From Chloroflexi bacterium OLB13 (GTDB lineage: Bacteria; Chloroflexota; Anaerolineae; Aggregatilineales; Phototrophicaceae): a stretch of 64,000 bases of DNA. The position numbers were made by a program, and so were the translations under genes. Below the pieces are notes generated by a model. It had not been told where the DNA came from and did not search any database. It saw only the letters and a program-made list of their open reading frames with translations. Shown in pieces: positions 7,533 through 16,100 of the stretch. Numbering within the stretch: the first letter of the stretch is position 1; each line of letters opens with the position of its first letter. The stretch covers positions 1-64,000 of the forward strand of contig JZRA01000050.1 in assembly GCA_001567485.1 (NCBI GenBank), written 5' to 3'.

Positions 7533-9509
7533 ATGGGTTTCACCACACCTCGCCTAGACGACCGCGCGTTCGACGATATTGTCAACGAAGCGCGCGCGCG
7601 CATCCCTCTCTACACGCCAGAGTGGACTGACCATAACCTGAGCGATCCCGGCATCACGCTGATCGAGCTGTTCGCGTGGATGACCGATGTCGTGCTGTAT
7701 CGGCTCAACCGGGTGCCGGATCGGCATTACGTCAAGTTCATGGAACTGCTCGGCATGCAGCTTCAGCAGGCCGAGCCAGCCCGCACGATGGTCACGTTTT
7801 GGCTGTCTGCGCCGCAGGCTACCACCATGACCGTGCCGGTGAATACCGAGGTTTCGACCATTCGCACCGAAGTCGAACGTGCGATTGTGTTCGCGACCGA
7901 CGCCGCGTTGGCGATTGACGTGCCGCAGGTCGGGTTCATTATGACCAGCTCGGGCGGCGAAGAACGGCGCGCCTTCCAGATGTACGGCGCGCGCAGCGTG
8001 ACGACGGGCAGCGAGCCGTTCCCGGCGTTCGCGTCTGAGCCGCCGGCGCAGAACGACGCGTTCTACATCGGTTTTACCAACTCGCTCAGTCATCACATTA
8101 TCGGCGTGAATATCGAGGTCGACACGGCGGAAGGCGCAGGCATCGACCCGAATCGTCCACCCTACGTTTGGGAAGTCCTCAACACCGGCATCGAACAGCG
8201 GTGGGAATCGGTCGAGATCGAGTTCGACCGCACGATGGGCCTCAACGTCAGCGGGCAGGTGCGCATGTATCTGCCGGAGATGGTGCGCTCGGCACGTAAC
8301 GAGCAGACCGCCTATTGGCTGCGCTGCCGCCTTGACATGACCGATACCAACAGCCGTTACAACGTCAGCCCGCGTATCAACCAGCTCACCGTGCAAAGCT
8401 GGGGCGGATCGGTAAGCGCGACCAACGTGACGATTGTAAGAGACGAAGTGATCGGGCGTTCGGACGGCTCGCCGGGGCAGACGTTCTTCCTCGTCAACAA
8501 GCCGGTGCTCACCCGTTCATCATCAGAATATCTGCTCGTGCGGCGCGAGGACGGTGTAGAGGAACGCTGGCAGGAAGTCGCCGATTTCTCGAACTCGCAG
8601 CCGAACGACCGGCACTACGCCATCGACAGTGTCACCGGAGAGGTGCGGCTTGGGCCAGCGCTGCCGCTGCGTGACGGCACCGTGCAGCGCTTCGGCTCGC
8701 TTCCGCCTAAAGGCGCGATGTTGATGATGACCGGCTACCGCTATGGCGGCGGACTGGTCGGCAACGTCGGCGCCAACACACTTGTGCAGCTGCGCACCAG
8801 TATCCCGTATATCAGCCGGGTGACGAACCGGATCGGCGCGTCGGGCGGGCTGGACGCGGAAAACCTTGAGACCGCCAAGCTGCGGGTGCCGCACTTCCTG
8901 CGATCGCTCGGTCGTGCAGTCACCGCCGCGGACTTCGAGTATCTCGCCGTGCAGGCGGCCCCCGGCCAGATCGGGCGTGTGTACGCGCTCCGGCCGCCGC
9001 TGACCGCCCCCGGCGAGGTCAAGCTGCTGGTCATTCCCAGCGTGCCCCGGCTCGGCGGATTCCTCGTGCCGGAAAGCCTTGAGCTGCAAGACGACCTGCG
9101 CGAACAGATCATCAGCTATCTCGATGATCGCCGCTTGATCTCGACGGTGCTGGACGTTCAGCAGCCGTACTACCAGTGGGTGCAGACGGAAATCCGCATT
9201 CGTGTGACGCCGGGCGAGAACGTCGAACGCGTGCGGCTGGCGGTCGAGGCCAAACTGTTCGAATTCGTCAATCCGCTGATCGGCGGGCCGGATGGCAAGG
9301 GATGGCCGTTCGGGCGCGATATGTTCCCGGCGGATGTGATGGCTGTCGTCCTGACGGTGCCCGGTGTGAGCTTTGTGCGGTCGGTACGATTGTTCCCGGT
9401 TACGTATGACGAACGCCGCCAGTTCACATTGGCGACCGAAGCCACCGAAATCCGCCTCCCGCCGCAAGGCGTCGTCACCAGCTATCAGCATCTGATTATT
9501 AACGAGTAG
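7533..9509 (+). CDS. Baseplate assembly protein, gp6/J-like (Afp11 type)
   Basis: The 658-residue protein opens with LDDRAFDDIVNEARARIPLY, then W-DHN-SDPGITLIELFAWM and LYRLNRVPDRHYVKFMELLG, the diagnostic start of the large CIS baseplate proteins (TIGR02243-type). A central strand-rich region is followed by a J-like core near residues 400-560 (AENLETAKLRVPHFLRSLGR, AVTAADFE-LA). In related particles it forms the wedge ring around the hub, pairing with gp25. The stop is followed after five bases by the FHA-tail fusion, which may therefore be its direct partner. Confidence 0.9.
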   Translation: MGFTTPRLDDRAFDDIVNEARARIPLYTPEWTDHNLSDPGITLIELFAWMTDVVLYRLNRVPDRHYVKFMELLGMQLQQAEPARTMVTFWLSAPQATTMTVPVNTEVSTIRTEVERAIVFATDAALAIDVPQVGFIMTSSGGEERRAFQMYGARSVTTGSEPFPAFASEPPAQNDAFYIGFTNSLSHHIIGVNIEVDTAEGAGIDPNRPPYVWEVLNTGIEQRWESVEIEFDRTMGLNVSGQVRMYLPEMVRSARNEQTAYWLRCRLDMTDTNSRYNVSPRINQLTVQSWGGSVSATNVTIVRDEVIGRSDGSPGQTFFLVNKPVLTRSSSEYLLVRREDGVEERWQEVADFSNSQPNDRHYAIDSVTGEVRLGPALPLRDGTVQRFGSLPPKGAMLMMTGYRYGGGLVGNVGANTLVQLRTSIPYISRVTNRIGASGGLDAENLETAKLRVPHFLRSLGRAVTAADFEYLAVQAAPGQIGRVYALRPPLTAPGEVKLLVIPSVPRLGGFLVPESLELQDDLREQIISYLDDRRLISTVLDVQQPYYQWVQTEIRIRVTPGENVERVRLAVEAKLFEFVNPLIGGPDGKGWPFGRDMFPADVMAVVLTVPGVSFVRSVRLFPVTYDERRQFTLATEATEIRLPPQGVVTSYQHLIINE

Positions 9510-9514
9510 ACCGC

Positions 9515-10399
9515 ATGGTAGACGAGATTCGCGCGCTCTTTAGCCTGATCGGCCCGGAGGTCGACACCAGCGAAATCGTCGTTGGACGACAGGGCTTGCG
9601 CGTCGGTCGCGGCTCCGATAACAACCTCGTGCTCAATCATCGTGAGATCAGCCGCCAACACATGCGCATCGTATGGCGCGAGGATGACACGTATCTGGTC
9701 GAGGACTTGAACAGCAGCAACGGCGTGTTCTTCAACGAGACGCGCATTCCGGCGCGTGTGCCGCAGGAAATCTCGGTTGGCGATTCGATTCGTATCGGGC
9801 CGTTCGTGCTCAAGCTCGAACAACTGATCTTGACCCAGCGTGCGCCGGTGCCGCGCGCCAGCGAACCTTCCAGCTCGCTGCCGCTCAGCGGAACGCTAGA
9901 GGTCATGGTGGGGCACCCGATGGGCGTTCCGCGTGACCGGTCGTCGTGGCTCAAATACCTTCCGGGCATCTACAGCGACGACGAATTCCTCGGCCGTTTT
10001 CTGTTGATCTTCGAGTCGATCATGGCGCCGATCACATGGACGATCGACGCGATGGACTTGTATTGGACGCCAGAGACTGCGCCGGCGGAGTGGTTGCAGT
10101 GGATCGGAAGCTGGTTTGACCTGCTCATCGTGCCGGAGCTGCCGCTTGACCGGCAGCGAGAGATCGTTCGACAGATCGGCTGGCTGTTCCTGCGGCGTGG
10201 CACAAAAGCAGGGTTGGAACGGCTTCTTGAGTTATACTTCGGGGTAACACCAGAGATTATCGAAGATGCCCCATGCCATTTTGTCGTCCGGCTGCCGCTG
10301 CCAAAGGACGGATCGCCAGCGCTCGGCGCCGACTTGGCGGATCGGCTTATTGATGCGCAGCGTCCCGCGTTTGCGTCGTATCGTCTTGAAGTAGAGTAG
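9515..10399 (+). CDS. FHA domain fused to a P2 gpI-like phage tail protein
   Basis: Residues about 20-105 are an FHA domain with the key phosphothreonine-binding residues in place: VGRGSDNN (Gly31, Arg32), ISRQH (Ser46, His49) and NSSNGVFFN (Asn69, Gly70). Residues about 140-294 form a tail protein domain of the TIGR02242 type: WLKYLPGIYSDDEFLGRFL, APAEWLQWIGSWFDL, a Q-GWLFLRRGTKAGLERLLEL helix pair. Tail proteins of this family sit at the baseplate edge. Fusing a phosphopeptide reader to it gives the particle a direct way to bind a phosphorylated partner. Kinase, further FHA proteins and phosphatase follow in the same operon. Both domains are clear; the binding partner is inferred. Confidence 0.9.
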   Translation: MVDEIRALFSLIGPEVDTSEIVVGRQGLRVGRGSDNNLVLNHREISRQHMRIVWREDDTYLVEDLNSSNGVFFNETRIPARVPQEISVGDSIRIGPFVLKLEQLILTQRAPVPRASEPSSSLPLSGTLEVMVGHPMGVPRDRSSWLKYLPGIYSDDEFLGRFLLIFESIMAPITWTIDAMDLYWTPETAPAEWLQWIGSWFDLLIVPELPLDRQREIVRQIGWLFLRRGTKAGLERLLELYFGVTPEIIEDAPCHFVVRLPLPKDGSPALGADLADRLIDAQRPAFASYRLEVE

Positions 10400-10411
10400 G
10401 GAGATCACATC

Positions 10412-11257
10412 ATGTCTGACCTCAACCACGACAGTGAGCTGATCCGAAAGCGGCAGCATGCACAGAAAGCCGAACCAGAAAACACCCCGCAAGCGGATAT
10501 CAACCCGGTCACGCGCCTACAGCGTATGATCGGCAATCGCGCGGTCAGCCGCATGATGCTTCCCGGTGGCGGCACAGTTCAGGCCAAGATGAACGTCACA
10601 GCCGCCGACGACGCGCAGGAGCGGGAAGCCGACGCGATGGCTGAACACGCGATGCGCTCGATTAACGACACGTCTGCCCAGCCCGCCAGCGTCCAGCGTG
10701 AAGGCGAAGAGGACGAGGTGATGGCTAAGCGCATCCAGCGCGAAGGCGACGAAGACGAGATGATGGCTAAGCGTATTCAACGCCAAGGCCCGGAAGACGA
10801 AGAGCTTCAGATGCAGCGCATCCAACGTGATGACGAGGAGGAGGACGTTCAGGCCAAGCGTATTCAGCGCGAAGGCGACGAAGACGAGCTGGCGATGAAA
10901 CGCGCCCAGCGCAGTGCAGTCGATATGTCGGGGGCGTTCTCAGTTGGCGACGAGTTTGAGTCGCAGCTGAACAATGCGCGCGGCGGCGGTTCCAACCTCG
11001 ACGATTCAACTCGGGGCAAGATGGAAGGGGCCTTTGGCGCTGACTTCAGCGGGGTGCGCGTGCATACCGGCTCGCAGTCGGACGCGCTGAATCGCTCGAT
11101 CGGCGCGCGCGCCTTCACGACGGGCAGTGACATTTTCTTCAAGTCCGGGGAATACAACCCCGGTTCCAGTGACGGACAGCGACTCCTCGCGCATGAACTC
11201 ACTCACACCGTCCATCAGGGCGCCGTGCGTGCCAAGCGCGAGGAAAAGCGCGATTAA
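10412..11257 (+). CDS. DUF4157 (eCIS core domain) protein, likely CIS cargo or effector
   Basis: The 281-residue protein ends in a DUF4157 domain (about residues 200-275): a KMEGAFGADFSGVRVHTGSQ stretch, ARAFTTGSDIFF, and LLAHELTHTVHQG with a complete HExxH at residues 261-265. This domain marks many proteins loaded into extracellular CIS particles and has a metallopeptidase-like signature. The N-terminal half is a charged repeat block (residues about 93-170) with KRIQREGDEDE and VQREGEEDE units, the same QR motif as the Pro-rich protein at 2100-4627. No separate toxin domain is visible, so either the core domain itself is active, or the protein is a carrier. Cargo status follows from family and position, and is not shown here. 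Confidence 0.85.
   Translation: MSDLNHDSELIRKRQHAQKAEPENTPQADINPVTRLQRMIGNRAVSRMMLPGGGTVQAKMNVTAADDAQEREADAMAEHAMRSINDTSAQPASVQREGEEDEVMAKRIQREGDEDEMMAKRIQRQGPEDEELQMQRIQRDDEEEDVQAKRIQREGDEDELAMKRAQRSAVDMSGAFSVGDEFESQLNNARGGGSNLDDSTRGKMEGAFGADFSGVRVHTGSQSDALNRSIGARAFTTGSDIFFKSGEYNPGSSDGQRLLAHELTHTVHQGAVRAKREEKRD
10691..10914 (+). repeat. In-frame tandem repeat encoding [V/I]QREGDEDE units
   Basis: Five to six imperfect units of about 36-48 bases encode QR followed by an acidic run and then AKR or MKR, so charge alternates strongly between acidic and basic along the protein. It is a repeat inside the DUF4157 gene and probably forms an extended or disordered linker. Confidence 0.75.
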
Positions 11258-11282
11258 CGACGAAAGTTAGAAATGGGCGGCA

Positions 11283-13178
11283 ATGCCTGACGGGATGATC
11301 GGTAAGACGATCGAGCATTACCGCATCGACTTCATGCTGGGTCAGGGCGGGATGGCGGCGGTGTATCGCGCGACCGACCTGCGCTTGCAGCGGCAAGTTG
11401 CGATCAAGCTCATGCACCCCCATTTGGCGGTGCAGCAGAGCTTTCAGCGCCGTTTCCTGCAAGAAGCGCGCGCGGCGGCCAAGCTCGATCATCCCAACAT
11501 CATCCGGGTTCTGTCGTTCAACAACCTGAACAACGATCTGTTCCTCGTGATGGAACTGATCACCGGCGGAAATCTACGCCACTACATCAAGCGCCTGTAT
11601 GAAGACGGCCGGTCGCTCGAATTTCCCGAAGCGATAGAGCTGGTTTATCAGGTCACGGACGGTCTTGCCTACGCACACTCGCAAGGCATGATCCACCGTG
11701 ACATCAAGCCCGACAACGTGCTGCTCAAGCCGGATGCGGCGGGCGCGCGCCTGAACTACCGCCCGATCCTGACCGACTTCGGCTTAGCCAAGCTGACCGC
11801 CAGTAGTGAGTCGGCCGTCACCGAACAGCAGCCCATCGGCACCTACCCCTATATGTCGCCGGAGCAGTGTTTGGCCGAGGATGTCGACCAGCGCAGCGAT
11901 ATCTACTCCATCGGCATCGTGCTGTACGAGCTGACCGTCGGCCGCCTGCCGTATAACCCGAAGTCAATCGCCGAGGCGGTGCGCTATCACACGCGTGAAC
12001 CTCTGCCGCTGCCGAGTGCGCTGCGCGCCGGGTTCCCATCCGATCTTGAGTCGGTGATCGTCAAGGCGCTGCAGAAGGAGCCGAACAAACGGTATCAGAC
12101 GGCGGCCGACTTCGCGGCGGATCTCCAGTCGATGCTGCGCCCGATTGTGCAGACTCCGGCCCCGGTCGCCGTGCTTGCTGCGCCCGAACCTGACCCGACC
12201 GACGGCGTCATCATCACCGACCTGACGACCGCCGTCATGGCGCAGCCGCTGCCAGAGCGCATCCCGCCGGAACTGCCGGTGCCGGGCACCGACGCCGATA
12301 TCCGCATGATGGATCGGTTGGTGTTCTTCAGCCCTGCGCAGCCCAGCCGAATCGTGGCCTTCACCGACCGCGACTTTGTACGCATCGGCCGGGGCAGCGA
12401 TCAGGACATCGTGCTGTCGGGTGAGAAGGTCTCGCGCGAGCATGTCTCCGTGGAGCGCAAGCCCAACGGCCGCTACACGCTCACCGCCATGCACACGACG
12501 AATGGGACGTATTTTGGGTCGAACAAGCTCGAACCCGAAATCCCGGTGCTGCTCAAGCCGGGCGACACCGTGCGCATCGGCGATTACTGGATGCAGCTCG
12601 AACTGCGTTCGGTGATCGAAGCTGACGACGAAGAGCCGCCTGTCCCGCGTGATCTCACGGCGTTGAAGTACATCGGGGGCATTGACGGGCGACAACCGAC
12701 CCCGCCACCAGAAGCGCTGGTTGAGGAAGCTGCCCCGCTTCCAACGCCTGAACCTCCTCCCGCGCCTCCGATCGCTCCTGTCATGGGAGACTCGACGCTG
12801 GCCGTCTCCATGCCGATCGCAGAGGACGCGCCCACGCCGCCACCACCCGCGCCCATTGAACCCGGTGGCGGGACGACGCTCAAAGTCCAGATGCCGCCCG
12901 AACCGCCGGCAGAAGCGGCCGCGCCACCTTCGAGGGCCGTTCCGCCTGCGCCAGCCAAACCTGAACCGGCCCCGGTTGTGCCGCCGGCGCCTGCGCCGCC
13001 CAAAGCCAGCGCCGCCGACTCGATCCCCACCGATGTGCCGCCGGCTATGCTGGCGATTGAGCCGCCGCATTTTACGCCGCCGCAGGCGCGCCCGATCAGA
13101 TCGGCTTCGACCGTCTGGTCTTCTTCAGCGAAAGCCGGCCGACGGTCACGGCGTCGCTCCGAAAAGACCGTATGGTGA
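11283..13178 (+). CDS. Ser/Thr protein kinase with FHA domain (N-terminal part of a frameshifted giant receptor)
   Basis: Residues about 10-280 are a PknB-type kinase with all core residues: glycine loop LGQGGMAAVY (19-28), Lys42, HRDIKPDN (Asp140), DFG (165-167) and PYMSPEQC. A linker with TTAVMAQPLPERIP leads to an FHA domain at about 345-445 (IGRGSDQDIVL, VSREHV, TNGTYFG). A Pro-rich stretch follows, and after about nt 13090 the frame breaks; the missing first strands of the next FHA (DRLVFFSESRPTVTASL) read in the frame of the following entry. The protein is thus very probably one polypeptide of about 2,180 residues with 13172-17824. It is likely cytoplasmic at this end. Substrates may include Thr residues in the tails and linkers of its neighbours, read by the FHA domains. 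Confidence 0.9.
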   Translation: MPDGMIGKTIEHYRIDFMLGQGGMAAVYRATDLRLQRQVAIKLMHPHLAVQQSFQRRFLQEARAAAKLDHPNIIRVLSFNNLNNDLFLVMELITGGNLRHYIKRLYEDGRSLEFPEAIELVYQVTDGLAYAHSQGMIHRDIKPDNVLLKPDAAGARLNYRPILTDFGLAKLTASSESAVTEQQPIGTYPYMSPEQCLAEDVDQRSDIYSIGIVLYELTVGRLPYNPKSIAEAVRYHTREPLPLPSALRAGFPSDLESVIVKALQKEPNKRYQTAADFAADLQSMLRPIVQTPAPVAVLAAPEPDPTDGVIITDLTTAVMAQPLPERIPPELPVPGTDADIRMMDRLVFFSPAQPSRIVAFTDRDFVRIGRGSDQDIVLSGEKVSREHVSVERKPNGRYTLTAMHTTNGTYFGSNKLEPEIPVLLKPGDTVRIGDYWMQLELRSVIEADDEEPPVPRDLTALKYIGGIDGRQPTPPPEALVEEAAPLPTPEPPPAPPIAPVMGDSTLAVSMPIAEDAPTPPPPAPIEPGGGTTLKVQMPPEPPAEAAAPPSRAVPPAPAKPEPAPVVPPAPAPPKASAADSIPTDVPPAMLAIEPPHFTPPQARPIRSASTVWSSSAKAGRRSRRRSEKTVW

Positions 13179-16100
13179 TCGGTCGCGGAAGCGCCGCGGA
13201 CATCGTGCTCGACGATCCGGCGGTCTCGCGCCGCCATGCGCGCGTCGAGCGGCTGGGCGACGGGCGCGTCGTGGTCATCGACACCAAGTCGCGTAACGGT
13301 GTGCTGGATGGCGGCGTGCGCATTCCGGTTGACGAGCCGATCCGGCTTGAGGCAGAAAAACCGCTGCGCATCGGCGCGTACTGGCTGATGTTCGAGCCGC
13401 GCCGGCGTATCCCTATCAACTTGCTCACCGGCGTGCCGACCGTCGGCGCTGCCGAGATGGAAGATCCCGACCGCACCGTTCAGATGGTCAAGCCGCTGGA
13501 CGAAGAGCTTCCGCACTACTCGCCGCCGCCGCTGTCGATTGACATGCAGGCGTCCGACCGGCTCGTGTTTTTCAGCGAAGATCACCCGATTCAAATCATC
13601 AAGCTGGACGAGGAGATCCTCACCATCGGCCGCGGCGAAACGCAGTCGGTGCAGCTTGACGGCAAGCGGGTGAGCCGCGAGCATCTCCTGCTGGAGCTGA
13701 AGCCTGACGGCAACCTCTACGTCACCGACAAAGACTCGACCAACGGGACATGGGTTGGCGACACACTGCTGGTTCCCAACACGCAGGTACTGTGGGAAAA
13801 GACCGAACTGCTGCGGATCGGCAATTATTGGGTCAAGTTCGAGCAGGGCAACCGCATCTTCGACCCGCTTAGTATCGGCAGTGAGCGCGATCAGCGGCAT
13901 CTGGTCGGCACACGCATCAAGAATTACCGCATTGACCGGTTCGTCGGTCAGAACAACCTCGCGGCGGTGTACAAGGCGACCGAACTGCCGCTGGATCGTG
14001 TCGTCGCGCTGAAGATCATGCACCCGAACCTCGCGGCGGACGACGCGCGCAAGCAGCGGTTCCTGCAAGAAGCGCGCATGTTGAGCCGCCTCGACCATCC
14101 CAACATCGTTCGTGTGCTGTCGTATGACAACGTCGACAACGAACTGTTCATGGTGCAGGAATTCGTCGCGGGCAACAGCATGCGGCGCTATATCGTCGAA
14201 ACGCGCCAGTCTGGCAAGCAGATCAGCGTGCGCGATGCCGTGCAGATGGTGATGCAGATCGCCGACGGGCTGCACTATGCGCATCAGCAGGGCATGATCC
14301 ACCGGTCGATGAAGCCGGAAAACCTTGTGCTGCGTCAGTCCGCGGTGATTGGCCCAATCGTCAACTACACGCCGGTGATGACCGACTTCAGCGTGGCGCA
14401 GTACAGCGAGAGCGGCGACATCTTCATCACCGACAAGCCGGAGATGGAGTACGCCTATCTGTCGCCGGAGGTGTGCCTCGGCGAGCGTGTCGATATCCGC
14501 ACGAATATCTACGAACTTGGCGTGATCTTGTACGAACTGCTGGTCGGTCAGCCGCCGTTCCAGCCGCGCTCAATCGCCGAAGCGATCCGCATGCACACGC
14601 ATGATCGCATCCGCCTGCCGAGCGATACGCGCGCGGACGTGCATGACGATCTCGAAAAAGTGCTGCTGCGGATGTTGGACAAGAACCCCAACAACCGCTT
14701 CCAAACCGCGATTGACGTGGCCCGTGCCTTGCAGCGTACCTCTACGGTCGCGCCCGAAGAAGGCGCGGTCAGCGCGGCTGATCCGAGCGTGGTGGTCGAC
14801 GATCTGATGACCGCGCTCATGCCCAAGCCGATCCCCGACTCGATGCCACGGCCGACGCGCGTTCCGAGCTTTGGCGGCTCACGCGTCGATCAGCTGGTGT
14901 TCTACAGCGAGGATTCGCCGACCCGGGTCGTGCCGTTCGACAAGCCGGTGCTGACGGTCGGCCGTGCCAGCGATCAGGATATTGTGCTGAACGGCGATAA
15001 GATCAGCCGGCGGCATGTGCGCATTGAGCGCGGCCTCGGTGATGTGTACCGCGTGATCGATCTCGGCAGCAAAAACGGGACGTTCTTGGGCGACTATAAA
15101 CTCGTCCGGGGCGTGGCGGAGACATGGGATCGCGCCGAGTCGCTGCGGATCGGGAACTTCTGGGTGCGTGTCGAGTCGCCGCTGAAGCCTGAAGAGTCCA
15201 ACGGCCGTGGGCCGGGGCCGTATGACACACGCACGAATGCTGAGGAAACTCCCGCGCCGATTCAGGTTGTCGTCAAGCCGCTTGAACCTGAGAAGATTGG
15301 GGTTGTGGTCGGCTCAGCCAGCCTCACGGTGACGCCGGGAAGCACGATCAGCCTGCCGGTCGAGGTCATCAACCGGTCGGACGTGGTCGATCACTTCCGT
15401 GTTGAAGCGCTGGGCCTGCCGGCGGGTTGGGTGACACAGCCGTCGCAGGCGCTGTATCTGCTGCCCAACACCCGCGATTCGACCTCGATCACGTTCCACC
15501 CGCCCATGTCATCGGCCAGCGCCGCCGGTGGTCATGCCGTCGAAATCCGCGTGTCGGCGCGGGCGCAGGGGATCTCATCGTCGGCGCAGCAGGTCGCGCT
15601 CGAAGTCACGCCGTATTACACCTTCACGACCGACATTGACCCGCAGCGGCTCAACCGGCGCGGTCGGTGTGAACTCGTCATCAAGAACACCGGCAACACG
15701 GTCGCCAAGTACAGCCTGCAAACCCGCGACCGCGAGCAGATGGTGCGCTTCGACGCGGCCGGCAAACAGTATACGCTCGCGCCCGGACAGACCGAATACG
15801 TCCCGATTCGCGTATGGCCGAGCCGCCGTCACTGGTTCGGACAGACCAAAATCCTCCCGTTTGAAGTTCAGGTGATCCCGACGCCCACTGAGCAAAGCGG
15901 TGGGCCGCGCGTGCTGACCGGCGAGCTGGTCGTGCCATCACGCCTGCCGACGTGGATCATCGGCGCGGCGCTGCTGCTGCTGGTGCTGTGTGGCCTGATC
16001 GGCGCGTTCGCCGCCACGCAGATCATCGCGTATCGCGACAGCCAAGCGACAGTCACGGCGAACGCCGTCGCTACGTTTGCGGCCGCAACCCCGACGGCGC

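Noticed and set aside
8523-9491. 322-codon - strand frame opposite the baseplate gene
   Set aside because: Shadow of a clearly coding + strand gene; His/Arg/Asp-rich without domain motifs.
1-11257. Prophage remnant
   Set aside because: Only tail-like structural genes are present, with CIS-specific adaptor, spike and DUF4157 parts; no capsid, portal, terminase, integrase or lysis genes are seen in the visible part.
11964-14302. Long - strand frames (368 and 572 codons) opposite the kinase genes
   Set aside because: GC-rich third-position shadow frames; composition rich in Arg, His and Asp with no domain pattern, and the + strand carries clear kinase and FHA motifs.
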